From Nocardia sp. (GTDB taxonomy: Bacteria; Actinomycetota; Actinomycetes; Mycobacteriales; Mycobacteriaceae), in assembly GCA_013361595.1 (NCBI GenBank), contig JABFXT010000382.1, positions 1 to 7,586 on the forward strand: DNA of 7,586 nucleotides. Reading direction: 5' to 3'. Position 1 is the stretch's first letter, and every line of letters starts with the position of its first letter. Made by a program: the position numbers and the translations under genes. Under the pieces are notes generated by a model, which was not told the DNA's origin, did no database searches, and saw only the letters and a program-made list of their open reading frames with translations. Shown piece by piece: positions 1 to 6,253 of this stretch.

Positions 1-430
1 CGACCGAGAGGGTGCCGGGCGGGGCGTCGTCGAGACAGACGATATGGTCGAGTTCGACTCCGCAGGAACGCAACCGCGCGACGTACCGCGGGTCGCAGAT
101 CACCACCCGGGCCCCGGCATTGCCGAGCACATGCTTCAGCTGGTCGGGGGGCAGCGTGTTGTAGACCGAGAACGAGGTCGCGCCGAGATGCTGGGCGGCC
201 ACCTCGAGCGGGTAGAACTCGACCCGGTTGCCCATCATCGCCGCGACGGTGTCACCGCGTCGCACGCCCAATCCGTCCAGACCCGCGGCGAACTCGCGGA
301 CCCGGGTCGTGTATTCGGACCAGGTCAGCGTTTGCCCGTCACCCGGGGTGCGCAGTGCGACCGCCGCGGGTTCACGGGCGGCGATGTGCTGGAACGCGGC
401 GGGAAGCGTGTCGAAACGTGCGCTGCTCAC
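1..430 (-). CDS. Acyl-CoA synthetase (AMP-binding, FadD-like), N-terminal part only
   Basis: The first 143 residues of an adenylate-forming acyl-CoA ligase; the rest lies beyond the left edge, so the ATP-binding P-loop and catalytic motifs are not visible. What is seen is the typical N-terminal subdomain: FDTLPAAFQHIAAREP (residues 6-21), the TLTWSEY segment (34-40), LGVRRGDTVAAMMGNRVEF (54-72) and GATSFSVYNTLPPDQLKHVL (83-102), where the family reads 'G.. ..vYnT..peql.y.l'. This pattern suits medium/long-chain FadD proteins. Family role: ATP-dependent activation of a free carboxylic acid to its CoA thioester. The GTG start at 430 is chosen because AAAGG lies six bases upstream and the family N-terminus begins there. 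It follows the esterase gene by 17 bases, so it should be the seventh gene of the operon and would activate the acid released by the esterase. Chain-length specificity cannot be judged. Confidence 0.93.
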   Translation of the reverse strand, partial: MSSARFDTLPAAFQHIAAREPAAVALRTPGDGQTLTWSEYTTRVREFAAGLDGLGVRRGDTVAAMMGNRVEFYPLEVAAQHLGATSFSVYNTLPPDQLKHVLGNAGARVVICDPRYVARLRSCGVELDHIVCLDDAPPGTLSV

Positions 431-447
431 GATGAGCCTTTCGGGGG

Positions 448-1380
448 TCAGACCGCGGCGGCGGTCGTGTCGAGGACAGTGGCGACGAAGCGGGCCGCCG
501 CCCGGTAGGCGAGGCGTGATTCGGGGACCAGCGCGGGCAGGACCTGGAAGGCGTGCATCTGATCACGCCACACCCGCAGTTCGCATACCGCACCGGCGGC
601 GGTCCAGCGTTCGGCGAGTGCGACGGCGTCGCCGCCGAAGAATTCGGTATCGCTGGTGTGGATCAGCGCCGGCGGTAGCGGCATCCCGCGCCGGGGCCGG
701 AGATCGTAGGGTTCCGGAATGTAGTGCGCGACCGCCCGGCGGGACAACCCCGCCGACAGCAGACCTTCGGCGGCCGCGCCCGCGAATCCGGCGGCGAGGG
801 TGAGGCTCAGATCCGCCATCGGCGAGAACAGCACGAGACCGGCCGGAGAGGGGAAACCGCCGCGCGCGTGGGTGAGAGCGAAATCGGCGGCCAGGAACCC
901 GCCGGCCGAATCGCCCGCGATCACCACCCGATCCGGGCGGTACCCCTGCGCGGCCAGCCACCGGAAGGCGGCGTCGACATCCCGGGCCGCCGCCGGATAG
1001 GGGTGCTCGGGCGCGAGGCGGTAGTCGAGCGTGAACACGGGCAGGTGGGTCGCGGTGGACAGGCGTGCGGCGACCCCGCGATAGCCGGCGGCCGATCCGG
1101 CGACGAAACCGCCGCCGTGGACATAGAGGATCACCGCATCGGTCCGGTCGGCGCGGGGGCCGCGCACCCATTCACCCATGATCGCGCCGGTCCGGATCCG
1201 ATCGCTCGACGTCCCCCGTAGCGTGGGCGCGGCCGCACGCAAGGTGTGCTCGATGAGCGCCCGCGCGGCCGGCAGCGTACAGGTGTTGACCGGGGCGAAT
1301 TCCGCCAGGCGGCGCGCGGTGAGCGCGGACAGCCGCCGGACGGACCGGGCCCGCAGCGATCCGCGCACCGGTTCGGTCAT
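448..1380 (-). CDS. Alpha/beta hydrolase, HSL-family esterase (LipR/LipH-like)
   Basis: A 310-residue carboxylesterase of the hormone-sensitive-lipase family. The oxyanion-hole motif HGGGF is at residues 88-92, the family segment DYRLAPEHPYPAA at 119-131, the nucleophile elbow GDSAGG at 156-161 (Ser158), and the catalytic His is in DQMHAF (His276). The acid position reads TSDTEFFGGDA (242-252) rather than the common 'xxxDPLxDE'; alignment by eye puts Glu246 (or Asp244) in the acid role. Length equals that of mycobacterial Lip enzymes such as LipR (Rv3084), which neighbours a Baeyer-Villiger-type monooxygenase in the mymA operon. No signal peptide is seen, so it is likely cytosolic. The ATG overlaps the stop of the dehydrogenase gene (ATGA) and has no good Shine-Dalgarno sequence, which suggests translational coupling. 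Inferred job: hydrolysis of the ester made by the neighbouring monooxygenase. Confidence 0.93.
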   Translation of the reverse strand: MTEPVRGSLRARSVRRLSALTARRLAEFAPVNTCTLPAARALIEHTLRAAAPTLRGTSSDRIRTGAIMGEWVRGPRADRTDAVILYVHGGGFVAGSAAGYRGVAARLSTATHLPVFTLDYRLAPEHPYPAAARDVDAAFRWLAAQGYRPDRVVIAGDSAGGFLAADFALTHARGGFPSPAGLVLFSPMADLSLTLAAGFAGAAAEGLLSAGLSRRAVAHYIPEPYDLRPRRGMPLPPALIHTSDTEFFGGDAVALAERWTAAGAVCELRVWRDQMHAFQVLPALVPESRLAYRAAARFVATVLDTTAAAV

Positions 1381-2255
1381 CGGCGCCGCTCGAGCGCGCG
1401 AACCAGTTCGTGCACTGTCGAATCCGCGGCGAGCCGCCGGTCGAGCACGGTGTTGATCGCGCCGCGCAGCAGCGCGTAGGGCTGCCAGCCGCTCGGCGCG
1501 ATGGTCCGCGCGGCCCGGCGCCCGATACCGTCGGCGATGGTCCGCGCGGCCTGCTCGGCGGTGATACGGACATTCAACGGCCAGGGCAGCAGATCGTTGA
1601 TCTTGCGGCCCAGCTCGTCGGCGTCGAGTACGCCGTGGGTCATCGCCGTCTCCACGACACCGAAATAGGCGATGCCGGCGGTGGCACCGGAGGCGCCCAG
1701 TTCCACTCGCAGCGCCCGGCCCAGCTGTTCCACCGCGGCCTTGCTGACCATGTACGGCGAACCGCCCATCCCCGGAGCGAAGGCCGCGCAGGAGGACACG
1801 AGGACCACATGGCCCCGGGAGCGCACGATATGGTCGAGCGCCGGATGGACTGTGTTGAACACTCCGGTCAGGTTGATACTCATGACCCGGTCGAAATCGG
1901 CGGGATCCATGGTCCGGATGGTCGCGGGTATCGGGGTGACCCCGGCATTGGCGACCACCACGTCCAGTCCGCCGAATTTCTCGACGACCTCGGCGATCAC
2001 CGCTTCCATCCGCGCGCGGTCGGCCACATCACCGCCGATACCGTGTGCGCCGGCGCCGAGTTCGCCCGCGGTGCGCCCGGCGGCCGCTTCGTCGATATCG
2101 ACCACGACCACCTGGGCGCCGCGCCGGTGCAGGATCGTCACGAGCTCCAGCCCGATACCCTGCCCGGCGCCGGTGACCAGCACCGTTTTGCCCTTCACGT
2201 CATAGGTCGTGGAATGCGAGATCCAGCCCAGTGGGTCGGGTAGTGCCGGTTTCAT
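1377..2255 (-). CDS. Short-chain dehydrogenase/reductase (classical SDR)
   Basis: A 292-residue classical SDR. The cofactor motif TGAGQGIG is at residues 28-35, an acidic Asp53 ends the second strand (VVDID), NAG is at 103-105, Asn128 lies in INLTG, and the catalytic set is Ser155, Tyr168 and Lys172 (YMVSK). Asp53 argues for NAD(H) rather than NADP(H). The family interconverts alcohols and ketones/aldehydes. An upstream in-frame extension to 2372 exists, but ATG at 2255 is chosen: it has GAGGTGA about six bases upstream, forms an ATGA overlap with the monooxygenase stop, and gives a normal N-terminus. The position next to a monooxygenase and a Lip esterase mirrors SadH (Rv3085) in the M. tuberculosis mymA operon, although gene order differs. 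The likely role is oxidation of a hydroxylated substrate to the ketone used by the monooxygenase, or of the alcohol freed by the esterase. Confidence 0.94.
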   Translation of the reverse strand: MKPALPDPLGWISHSTTYDVKGKTVLVTGAGQGIGLELVTILHRRGAQVVVVDIDEAAAGRTAGELGAGAHGIGGDVADRARMEAVIAEVVEKFGGLDVVVANAGVTPIPATIRTMDPADFDRVMSINLTGVFNTVHPALDHIVRSRGHVVLVSSCAAFAPGMGGSPYMVSKAAVEQLGRALRVELGASGATAGIAYFGVVETAMTHGVLDADELGRKINDLLPWPLNVRITAEQAARTIADGIGRRAARTIAPSGWQPYALLRGAINTVLDRRLAADSTVHELVRALERRR

Positions 2256-3718
2256 CGGGTCACCTCGTAGGATTCGGCGTCGAATTGTCTGGTGCGCCGC
2301 CGGTATTCGAAACTCCAGTTCGGGTACAGACCCGCGTTGCCGCCGTCGGGAGTGGTGTAGTAGCTCTGGCAACCGCCCGTCAGCCAGACGGTATCGGCGC
2401 TGCGCCGGGCCATCTCCTCGACGAATGCGTCCTGGGTCGCCTGGCGCACCTCCACGCGCTGAGCTCCGCTGCCGCGCAGGGTCCGGAGGGCGTCGACGAT
2501 GTAGCCGATCTGCGAGTCGAGCATGTAGATGGCGGATTGAGTACCCGCGGCGCCGAACGGTCCCAGGGTGCAGAAGAAGTTCGGGAATCCGGCCATCGCC
2601 GCGCCCAGGTAGGTCTGCGGCCGATGGTGGTACAGATCGGCGATCGAGAGATCGTCGATACCGATGATCCGTTCGAAGGCGGACGGGATGGTGGTGAATC
2701 CGGTGCCGTAGACGATGGTGTCGACGGGGATCTCCACCCCGGCCCGGGTGACGATGGAACGGGCCCGCACTTCGGCGATACCGTCGGTGACCACCTCGAC
2801 GTTGTCGCGGTCCAGCGCGGGCAGGTAGGCGTCGGAGAAGATCGCGCGTTTACAGCCGATGATGTAGTCGGGAGTGGCCTTGCGGCGCAGGTGGGGATCG
2901 CGGATCTGCCGCCGCAGCTGCCATCGGCCCAGCATCTCGTACGGGTGGCGGAAGCGGTTGTCCACGAACCCGACCAGGCCGAACCCCTCGATGAGGGTGT
3001 ACCAGGTGCCGCGGATCGCTTTCTGCGCCAGCGGTAGCCGCCGCAGCAGGCTGCGCTCGAGGCCCAGGGTCGGGCGGTCCATTCGCGGGACGATCCACGG
3101 CGCGGATCGCTGGAACACCGTCAGCGCGGCCACCCGCGGCTGGATCTCCGGGACGAATTGCACCGCGGAGGCGCCGGTACCGATGACCGCGACCCGCTCG
3201 CCGGTCAGATCGTGGTCGTGATCCCAGTGCAGTGAGTGGAACGCGGTGCCCTCGAAGGTGTCGAGCCCCGGCAGGTCGGGGTATTTGGCCTCGGCGAAGA
3301 TCCCGGCGGCCGAGATGAAGAAATCGGCCGTGAGCGCTCCGCGCGAGGTCGCGATCCGCCACACCCGGTCGTCCTCGTCCCAGCGGGCCTCGGTCAGCTC
3401 GGTGCCCAGCCGGATATGGCGCACCACATCGTGCTCGACGGCGACGCGGCGCAGATACTCCAGGATCTCGCGTTGTTTGCCGTAGGTGCGCGACCAGTCC
3501 GGGTTCGGTGCGAACGAGTAGCTGTAGAGCTGGGACGGGACATCGCAGGCGCAGCCCGGGTAGGTATTGGCCTGCCAGGTGCCGCCGAGATCGTCGGCGC
3601 GTTCGAGCACGACCAGATCGTCGAAGCCGGCCTCGCGCAGTTTGATCGCCAGCCCGATCCCGCCGAAACCGGCGCCGAGCACGACGATGCGATGGTGTTC
3701 GGTCGCGGTATCGCTCAT
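2252..3718 (-). CDS. Type I Baeyer-Villiger flavin monooxygenase (MymA/EthA-like)
   Basis: A 488-residue FAD- and NADPH-type monooxygenase. The first dinucleotide fold GAGFGG is at residues 15-20 with Glu39 ending its second strand; GGTWQANTYPGCACD (45-59) fits the BVMO signature GGxWxxxxYPGxxxD; FEGTAFHSLHWD (155-166) fits the BVMO fingerprint FxGxxxHxxxWD exactly; the second Rossmann motif GTGASA is at 180-185; and the flavoprotein segment DTIVYGTGF is at 333-341. Length is close to EthA and MymA of M. tuberculosis (about 490 residues). Known chemistry of the family: O2- and NADPH-dependent insertion of one oxygen next to a ketone to give an ester or lactone, and often sulfoxidation. The ATG overlaps the stop of the SRPBCC gene (ATGA), and the stop overlaps the dehydrogenase start in the same way. 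No signal peptide; cytosolic or loosely membrane-associated. The assignment is firm, the substrate unknown. Confidence 0.95.
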   Translation of the reverse strand: MSDTATEHHRIVVLGAGFGGIGLAIKLREAGFDDLVVLERADDLGGTWQANTYPGCACDVPSQLYSYSFAPNPDWSRTYGKQREILEYLRRVAVEHDVVRHIRLGTELTEARWDEDDRVWRIATSRGALTADFFISAAGIFAEAKYPDLPGLDTFEGTAFHSLHWDHDHDLTGERVAVIGTGASAVQFVPEIQPRVAALTVFQRSAPWIVPRMDRPTLGLERSLLRRLPLAQKAIRGTWYTLIEGFGLVGFVDNRFRHPYEMLGRWQLRRQIRDPHLRRKATPDYIIGCKRAIFSDAYLPALDRDNVEVVTDGIAEVRARSIVTRAGVEIPVDTIVYGTGFTTIPSAFERIIGIDDLSIADLYHHRPQTYLGAAMAGFPNFFCTLGPFGAAGTQSAIYMLDSQIGYIVDALRTLRGSGAQRVEVRQATQDAFVEEMARRSADTVWLTGGCQSYYTTPDGGNAGLYPNWSFEYRRRTRQFDAESYEVTR

Positions 3719-4221
3719 CGGGCCGCCACCGCCTCGGCGCGGACTCGCCGCCGCGTACCGCTCGCGATGCCCTTGGTGACCAACCGGTTCACCGGACTCG
3801 CCAGTGCCAGCAGGGGACGCAGCGCCGGGGTGCCCTCGATCGCGAAGGTCCAGATGACCCTGGTGCCGGTGCCGAGCGGGAGCAGGGTGATGTCCTCGGC
3901 GAACCGCTTCAGCCCGGGCGCCGAGGCGGCGTCCACGGTGAAGGTCATCCGTGAGCCTTCGTCCCAGCGGTAGAAGCGCTCCTCGAGCCGGAGGAAGCCG
4001 CCGAGCGTGACGGTACGGGTGGTGCCGATACCGAACGGCCGCGGCGAGGTCCAGGCCGCGGCCGTGATCACCGGCGACCACGACACCAGCGCGTCGTCGG
4101 CGACGAGGGTGTCCCATACCTGCCGCACCGGCGCCGGGATATCGACAATATGGGTGTAGCGGTGCGGCGCACTGTCGAGGAAGGCGTCCTCGGCAGGGGA
4201 AAGGGAAAAACGTGCACTCAT
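3715..4221 (-). CDS. SRPBCC-superfamily protein (polyketide cyclase/START-like fold)
   Basis: A 168-residue protein with the look of the SRPBCC helix-grip fold: an opening strand RYTHIVDIPAPVRQVWDTLV (21-40), the loop LVSWSPVITAAAW (45-57), the strand pair GIGTTRTVTLGGFLRLEERFYRWDEGSRMTFTV (65-97), TRVIWTFAIEGTPAL (120-134) and a long C-terminal helix from about 136. Such proteins bind hydrophobic ligands in a central cavity; some act as cyclases, others only carry or present lipids. No catalytic residue can be named. An in-frame TTG at 4242 exists, but ATG at 4221 is preferred: AAAGG sits ten bases upstream and the fold starts soon after. It follows the reductase gene by 21 bases and its stop overlaps the monooxygenase start. 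Inferred role: binding or presenting the hydrophobic intermediate between the oxygenase steps. Confidence 0.85.
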   Translation of the reverse strand: MSARFSLSPAEDAFLDSAPHRYTHIVDIPAPVRQVWDTLVADDALVSWSPVITAAAWTSPRPFGIGTTRTVTLGGFLRLEERFYRWDEGSRMTFTVDAASAPGLKRFAEDITLLPLGTGTRVIWTFAIEGTPALRPLLALASPVNRLVTKGIASGTRRRVRAEAVAAR

Positions 4222-4242
4222 GGGGCTGAGGGCCTTTCGCAA

Positions 4243-5274
4243 TCAGAGATCGAGGACCAGTGGGCCACCGGCCGACCGGGAAACGCAGGTGAGCATGTGA
4301 CCGGCGCGTTCGTCGTCGCTCAGCAGGCGGTCGCGATGCTCGACCGAACCCGCCGAGACGCCGACCTTGCAGGTACCGCAGAAGCCCTGGCGGCAGGAAT
4401 AGACGACATCCGGCCGGACCCGGCGGATGGCCTCGAGGGTGGTCTCGGTGGCCCCGACCCGGACGTGGCGCCCGGACCGGGCGAGCGTGAGATCGAATTC
4501 GTGCCCGTCGCGGACCGGTGGCGCCGAGAAGCGTTCGGTGTGCAGCGATGCGGTCGGGTTCAGGTCGAACAGGATCCGCTGGGCGGCCTCCAGCACCGGC
4601 GGCGGCCCGCAGACGTATACCGCCGCGCCGGGTGCCGCGGTGGCGAGCAGCGCCGCGATATCGGAAGGTCCGGCTTCGTCGTCGGGCCGGATCTCGGCGC
4701 CGTCGGGTAGCTCGTTCCGGAAGGGCATCGTGTCGCGGGAGCGGCCGAGATACACCAGCCGTCCGCGGCTCCCGGCCGCGTGGACCATCGGCAGGATCGG
4801 GGTGATGCCGATTCCGGCGGCGAGGAAAAGATACGACGGCGCGGATTCGACGAAGGTGAACGCGTTGCGCGGGCCCCGGATCCGCAGGGCTGCGCCGGGC
4901 CGCAGCTCGTGGACCTCGGCCGAGCCGCCACCACCGTCGGAGATGTGGCGCACCGCGATGCGGTAGCGGTGACGATCGGCGGGGTCGCCGCACAGCGAGT
5001 ACTGGCGTTGCCGGCCCGACGGCAGGAAGACATCGATATGGGATCCCGGCCGCCACGAGGGCAATTGCTGTCCGTCCGGCCGGGAAAGGGTCAGCGAGAC
5101 CACCTCCCGTGCTTCGGCGGTGATGTCGCCGACCATCACATCGATATCGAAACCGCTGCGGCGCACCGGGTTCGGGGCGGACAGTGCCGGATTGGTGAAG
5201 ACCTTCCGGTACGCGTCCACCGCCAGGCCGAGCATGCGCAGCCCGGGTGTGGCGGTGCTCTGCGCGGCGGTCAT
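4243..5274 (-). CDS. Flavin/2Fe-2S oxidoreductase, phthalate dioxygenase reductase type
   Basis: A 343-residue NAD(P)H electron-transfer protein with an FNR-like half followed by a plant-type ferredoxin. In order: flavin-binding strand RQYS (90-93), flavin/NAD motif AAGIGITP (152-159), CGPPP (222-226) of the NAD domain, and a C-terminal 2Fe-2S ligand set Cys294-x4-Cys299-x2-Cys302-x27-Cys330. The domain order flavin-NAD-2Fe2S is that of phthalate dioxygenase reductase and VanB, which bind FMN; FMN here is an inference. The first ~40 residues (MLGLAVDAYRKVF...) extend beyond the catalytic core. Such proteins pass electrons from NADH to an oxygenase. The start overlaps the stop of the di-iron gene (ATGA) with no visible Shine-Dalgarno sequence, so the two are probably translationally coupled and work as a pair. 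No Rieske oxygenase or P450 is present in the window, which leaves the di-iron protein as the most likely electron acceptor. Confidence 0.93.
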   Translation of the reverse strand: MTAAQSTATPGLRMLGLAVDAYRKVFTNPALSAPNPVRRSGFDIDVMVGDITAEAREVVSLTLSRPDGQQLPSWRPGSHIDVFLPSGRQRQYSLCGDPADRHRYRIAVRHISDGGGGSAEVHELRPGAALRIRGPRNAFTFVESAPSYLFLAAGIGITPILPMVHAAGSRGRLVYLGRSRDTMPFRNELPDGAEIRPDDEAGPSDIAALLATAAPGAAVYVCGPPPVLEAAQRILFDLNPTASLHTERFSAPPVRDGHEFDLTLARSGRHVRVGATETTLEAIRRVRPDVVYSCRQGFCGTCKVGVSAGSVEHRDRLLSDDERAGHMLTCVSRSAGGPLVLDL

Positions 5275-6155
5275 GAGCGGGCCGCGGGGGAGTGCGCCAG
5301 ATATCGCAGCGCGTTGTCCATCGACCCCAGCTGTGAGGGGTGGAAGCCACGGCTCAGATACCGCGGCATCTCGGTGAAGAAGGTGGTGAAGCTGGGGATG
5401 ACGCCGCGCACAGTGGCGCTGACGAACTGCTGTCCCCAGAACCGCCCCTTGGCCGGGCTGGGATCCTTGCGGTACAGGTACGCGGTGGAGATCACGAACA
5501 GCGGCAGCAGCAGTCCGCTGGCGAGCAGACCGGTGCGGACTCGCCGCGCGTAACCGCCGTCCACGTGCATATAGGCGTCGAACACCACGCTGCGGTGCTC
5601 GACCTCTTCCGCGCCGTGCCATCGCACCAGGTCGAGCATGGTCGGGTGCATCCCGAGTTCTTCGAGGACCTCCGATTCGAGGAGCCATTCGCCGATGACG
5701 GCGGTGAAATGCTCCATTCCCGCGAACAGGCCGAGGCGTTCCTTGAGCCACTCCTCCTCGGCGCGGCCGGTCAGGCCGTGTTCGCCGAGCACGCGGTCGA
5801 CGAGCCAGCCGATCTTCTCCACATAGGAGTCGACATCGAGGCCGATCGACTGCAGGTGTTTGCGGGCGCCCTCGTGGCTGCTGGCGTGCATCGACTCCTG
5901 GCCGATGAACCCGGTCACCTCTTCGCGCAGCCGCTCGTCGTCGATCGCGGGCAGAGCTTCGGCCAGGCACGCGGCCATGGCACGTTCACCCTCCGGCAGG
6001 ACCAGGTGCATCACATTGGTCACGTGGGTTGCGAGCACCTCGCCGGGGATGTAATGCATGGGGACCGTCGAGAAATCGAAGTTCACATCGCGTGCGTGGA
6101 TCGCGTGCGCTTCTTCCCGGTAGGTGCCGGTCGTCGTACCGCTGTCGTCGGACAT
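5271..6155 (-). CDS. Ferritin-like di-iron protein, COG3687 / 'metal-dependent hydrolase' family
   Basis: A 294-residue member of the family usually annotated 'predicted metal-dependent hydrolase' (PF10118, COG3687, from memory). The sequence shows a helical carboxylate/histidine pattern typical of ferritin-like di-iron enzymes: Glu57 (PEGER), Glu87-x2-His90 (GQESMHASSH), Glu148 (GMEHF), Glu184-x2-His187 (GAEEVEH), with extra histidines at 94, 149 and 180. That is the E / ExxH / E / ExxH layout of acyl-ACP desaturases, ribonucleotide reductase R2 and AurF-like oxygenases. Residues 208-228 form one hydrophobic stretch that may sit in or on the membrane. The gene is first in the operon, directly before a 2Fe-2S reductase with which it overlaps by four bases. 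ATG at 6155 is preferred to TTG at 6170; GAGG lies too close to be a normal ribosome site, so leaderless translation is possible. Family assignment is good; oxygenase function is inference. Confidence 0.88.
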   Translation of the reverse strand: MSDDSGTTTGTYREEAHAIHARDVNFDFSTVPMHYIPGEVLATHVTNVMHLVLPEGERAMAACLAEALPAIDDERLREEVTGFIGQESMHASSHEGARKHLQSIGLDVDSYVEKIGWLVDRVLGEHGLTGRAEEEWLKERLGLFAGMEHFTAVIGEWLLESEVLEELGMHPTMLDLVRWHGAEEVEHRSVVFDAYMHVDGGYARRVRTGLLASGLLLPLFVISTAYLYRKDPSPAKGRFWGQQFVSATVRGVIPSFTTFFTEMPRYLSRGFHPSQLGSMDNALRYLAHSPAARS

Positions 6156-6204
6156 ACCTCGACCGTACAATGCAACATTATCCCTTGCAATGTTGTCGCA
6201 ACAA
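6155..6204 (-). promoter_or_regulatory. Candidate promoter(s) of the seven-gene operon
   Basis: Two solutions are visible on the minus strand. (a) -35 TTGCAA (6190-6185), 17-base spacer, -10 TACGGT (6167-6162), then six bases to the ATG at 6155; transcription would start on or beside the A of ATG, giving a leaderless mRNA. (b) -35 TTGTTG (6204-6199), 18-base spacer, -10 TAATGT (6180-6175), or GATAAT (6182-6177) with 16 bases; this gives a leader of about 13-15 bases. The lack of a well-spaced Shine-Dalgarno sequence favours (a). Both overlap the inverted repeats, so repressor binding would block either. Confidence 0.5.
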
Positions 6205-6252
6205 ATTCTTTGAGATTGTTGCAGAAACGCTGATCGCTGCTAGCGTGGACCT
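6156..6252. promoter_or_regulatory. Divergent promoter/operator region between operon and TetR gene
   Basis: These 97 bases are AT-richer than the rest of the window and separate two divergent start codons. They hold overlapping inverted repeats built from a GCAAC/GTTGC half-site: CAACATT (6173-6179) with AATGTTG (6189-6195), spacer 9; TGTTG-TCG-CAACA (6191-6203), a 13-base palindrome with a three-base centre; and GCAACAA (6198-6204) with TTGTTGC (6216-6222), spacer 11. The repeats overlap every candidate promoter element listed separately. A TetR-family regulator encoded next door is the obvious ligand; TetR proteins commonly repress their own gene and the divergent operon. The exact operator cannot be fixed from sequence alone. 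Confidence 0.75.
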
Positions 6253-6253
6253 G
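6219..6253 (+). promoter_or_regulatory. Candidate leaderless promoter of the TetR gene
   Basis: TTGCAG (6219-6224), a 16-base spacer and TAGCGT (6241-6246, matching the actinobacterial TAnnnT -10 form) are followed by six bases and the GTG at 6253. Transcription starting about seven bases after the -10 would begin at the GTG itself. No Shine-Dalgarno sequence precedes this GTG, which fits leaderless translation. The -35 overlaps the repeat arm TTGTTGC (6216-6222), consistent with autoregulation. Confidence 0.5.

Noticed and set aside
1410..2243. Long plus-strand open frame (277 codons) opposite the dehydrogenase
   Set aside because: Antisense reading of a well-supported SDR gene; composition is typical of GC-rich shadows and no family is recognisable.
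1377..2372. Longer dehydrogenase start at 2372
   Set aside because: The extra 39 residues are arginine-rich and unlike SDR N-termini; ATG at 2255 has a good ribosome site and overlaps the preceding stop.
2252..5350. An open minus-strand frame of about 1030 codons that runs through the monooxygenase and far upstream of it
   Set aside because: Only the part from 3718 downstream has protein-family motifs. The upstream part is an arginine/proline-rich out-of-frame reading of the SRPBCC and reductase genes, kept open by high GC.
4243..5970. Possible fusion of the reductase with a ~230-residue N-terminal extension
   Set aside because: The extension is an out-of-frame reading of the di-iron gene; the ATGA overlap at 5271-5274 gives a normal reductase start.
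5340..6233. Long plus-strand open frame (297 codons) opposite the di-iron gene
   Set aside because: It is an antisense shadow: no recognisable motifs, and the minus strand carries clear di-iron ligands and an operon context.
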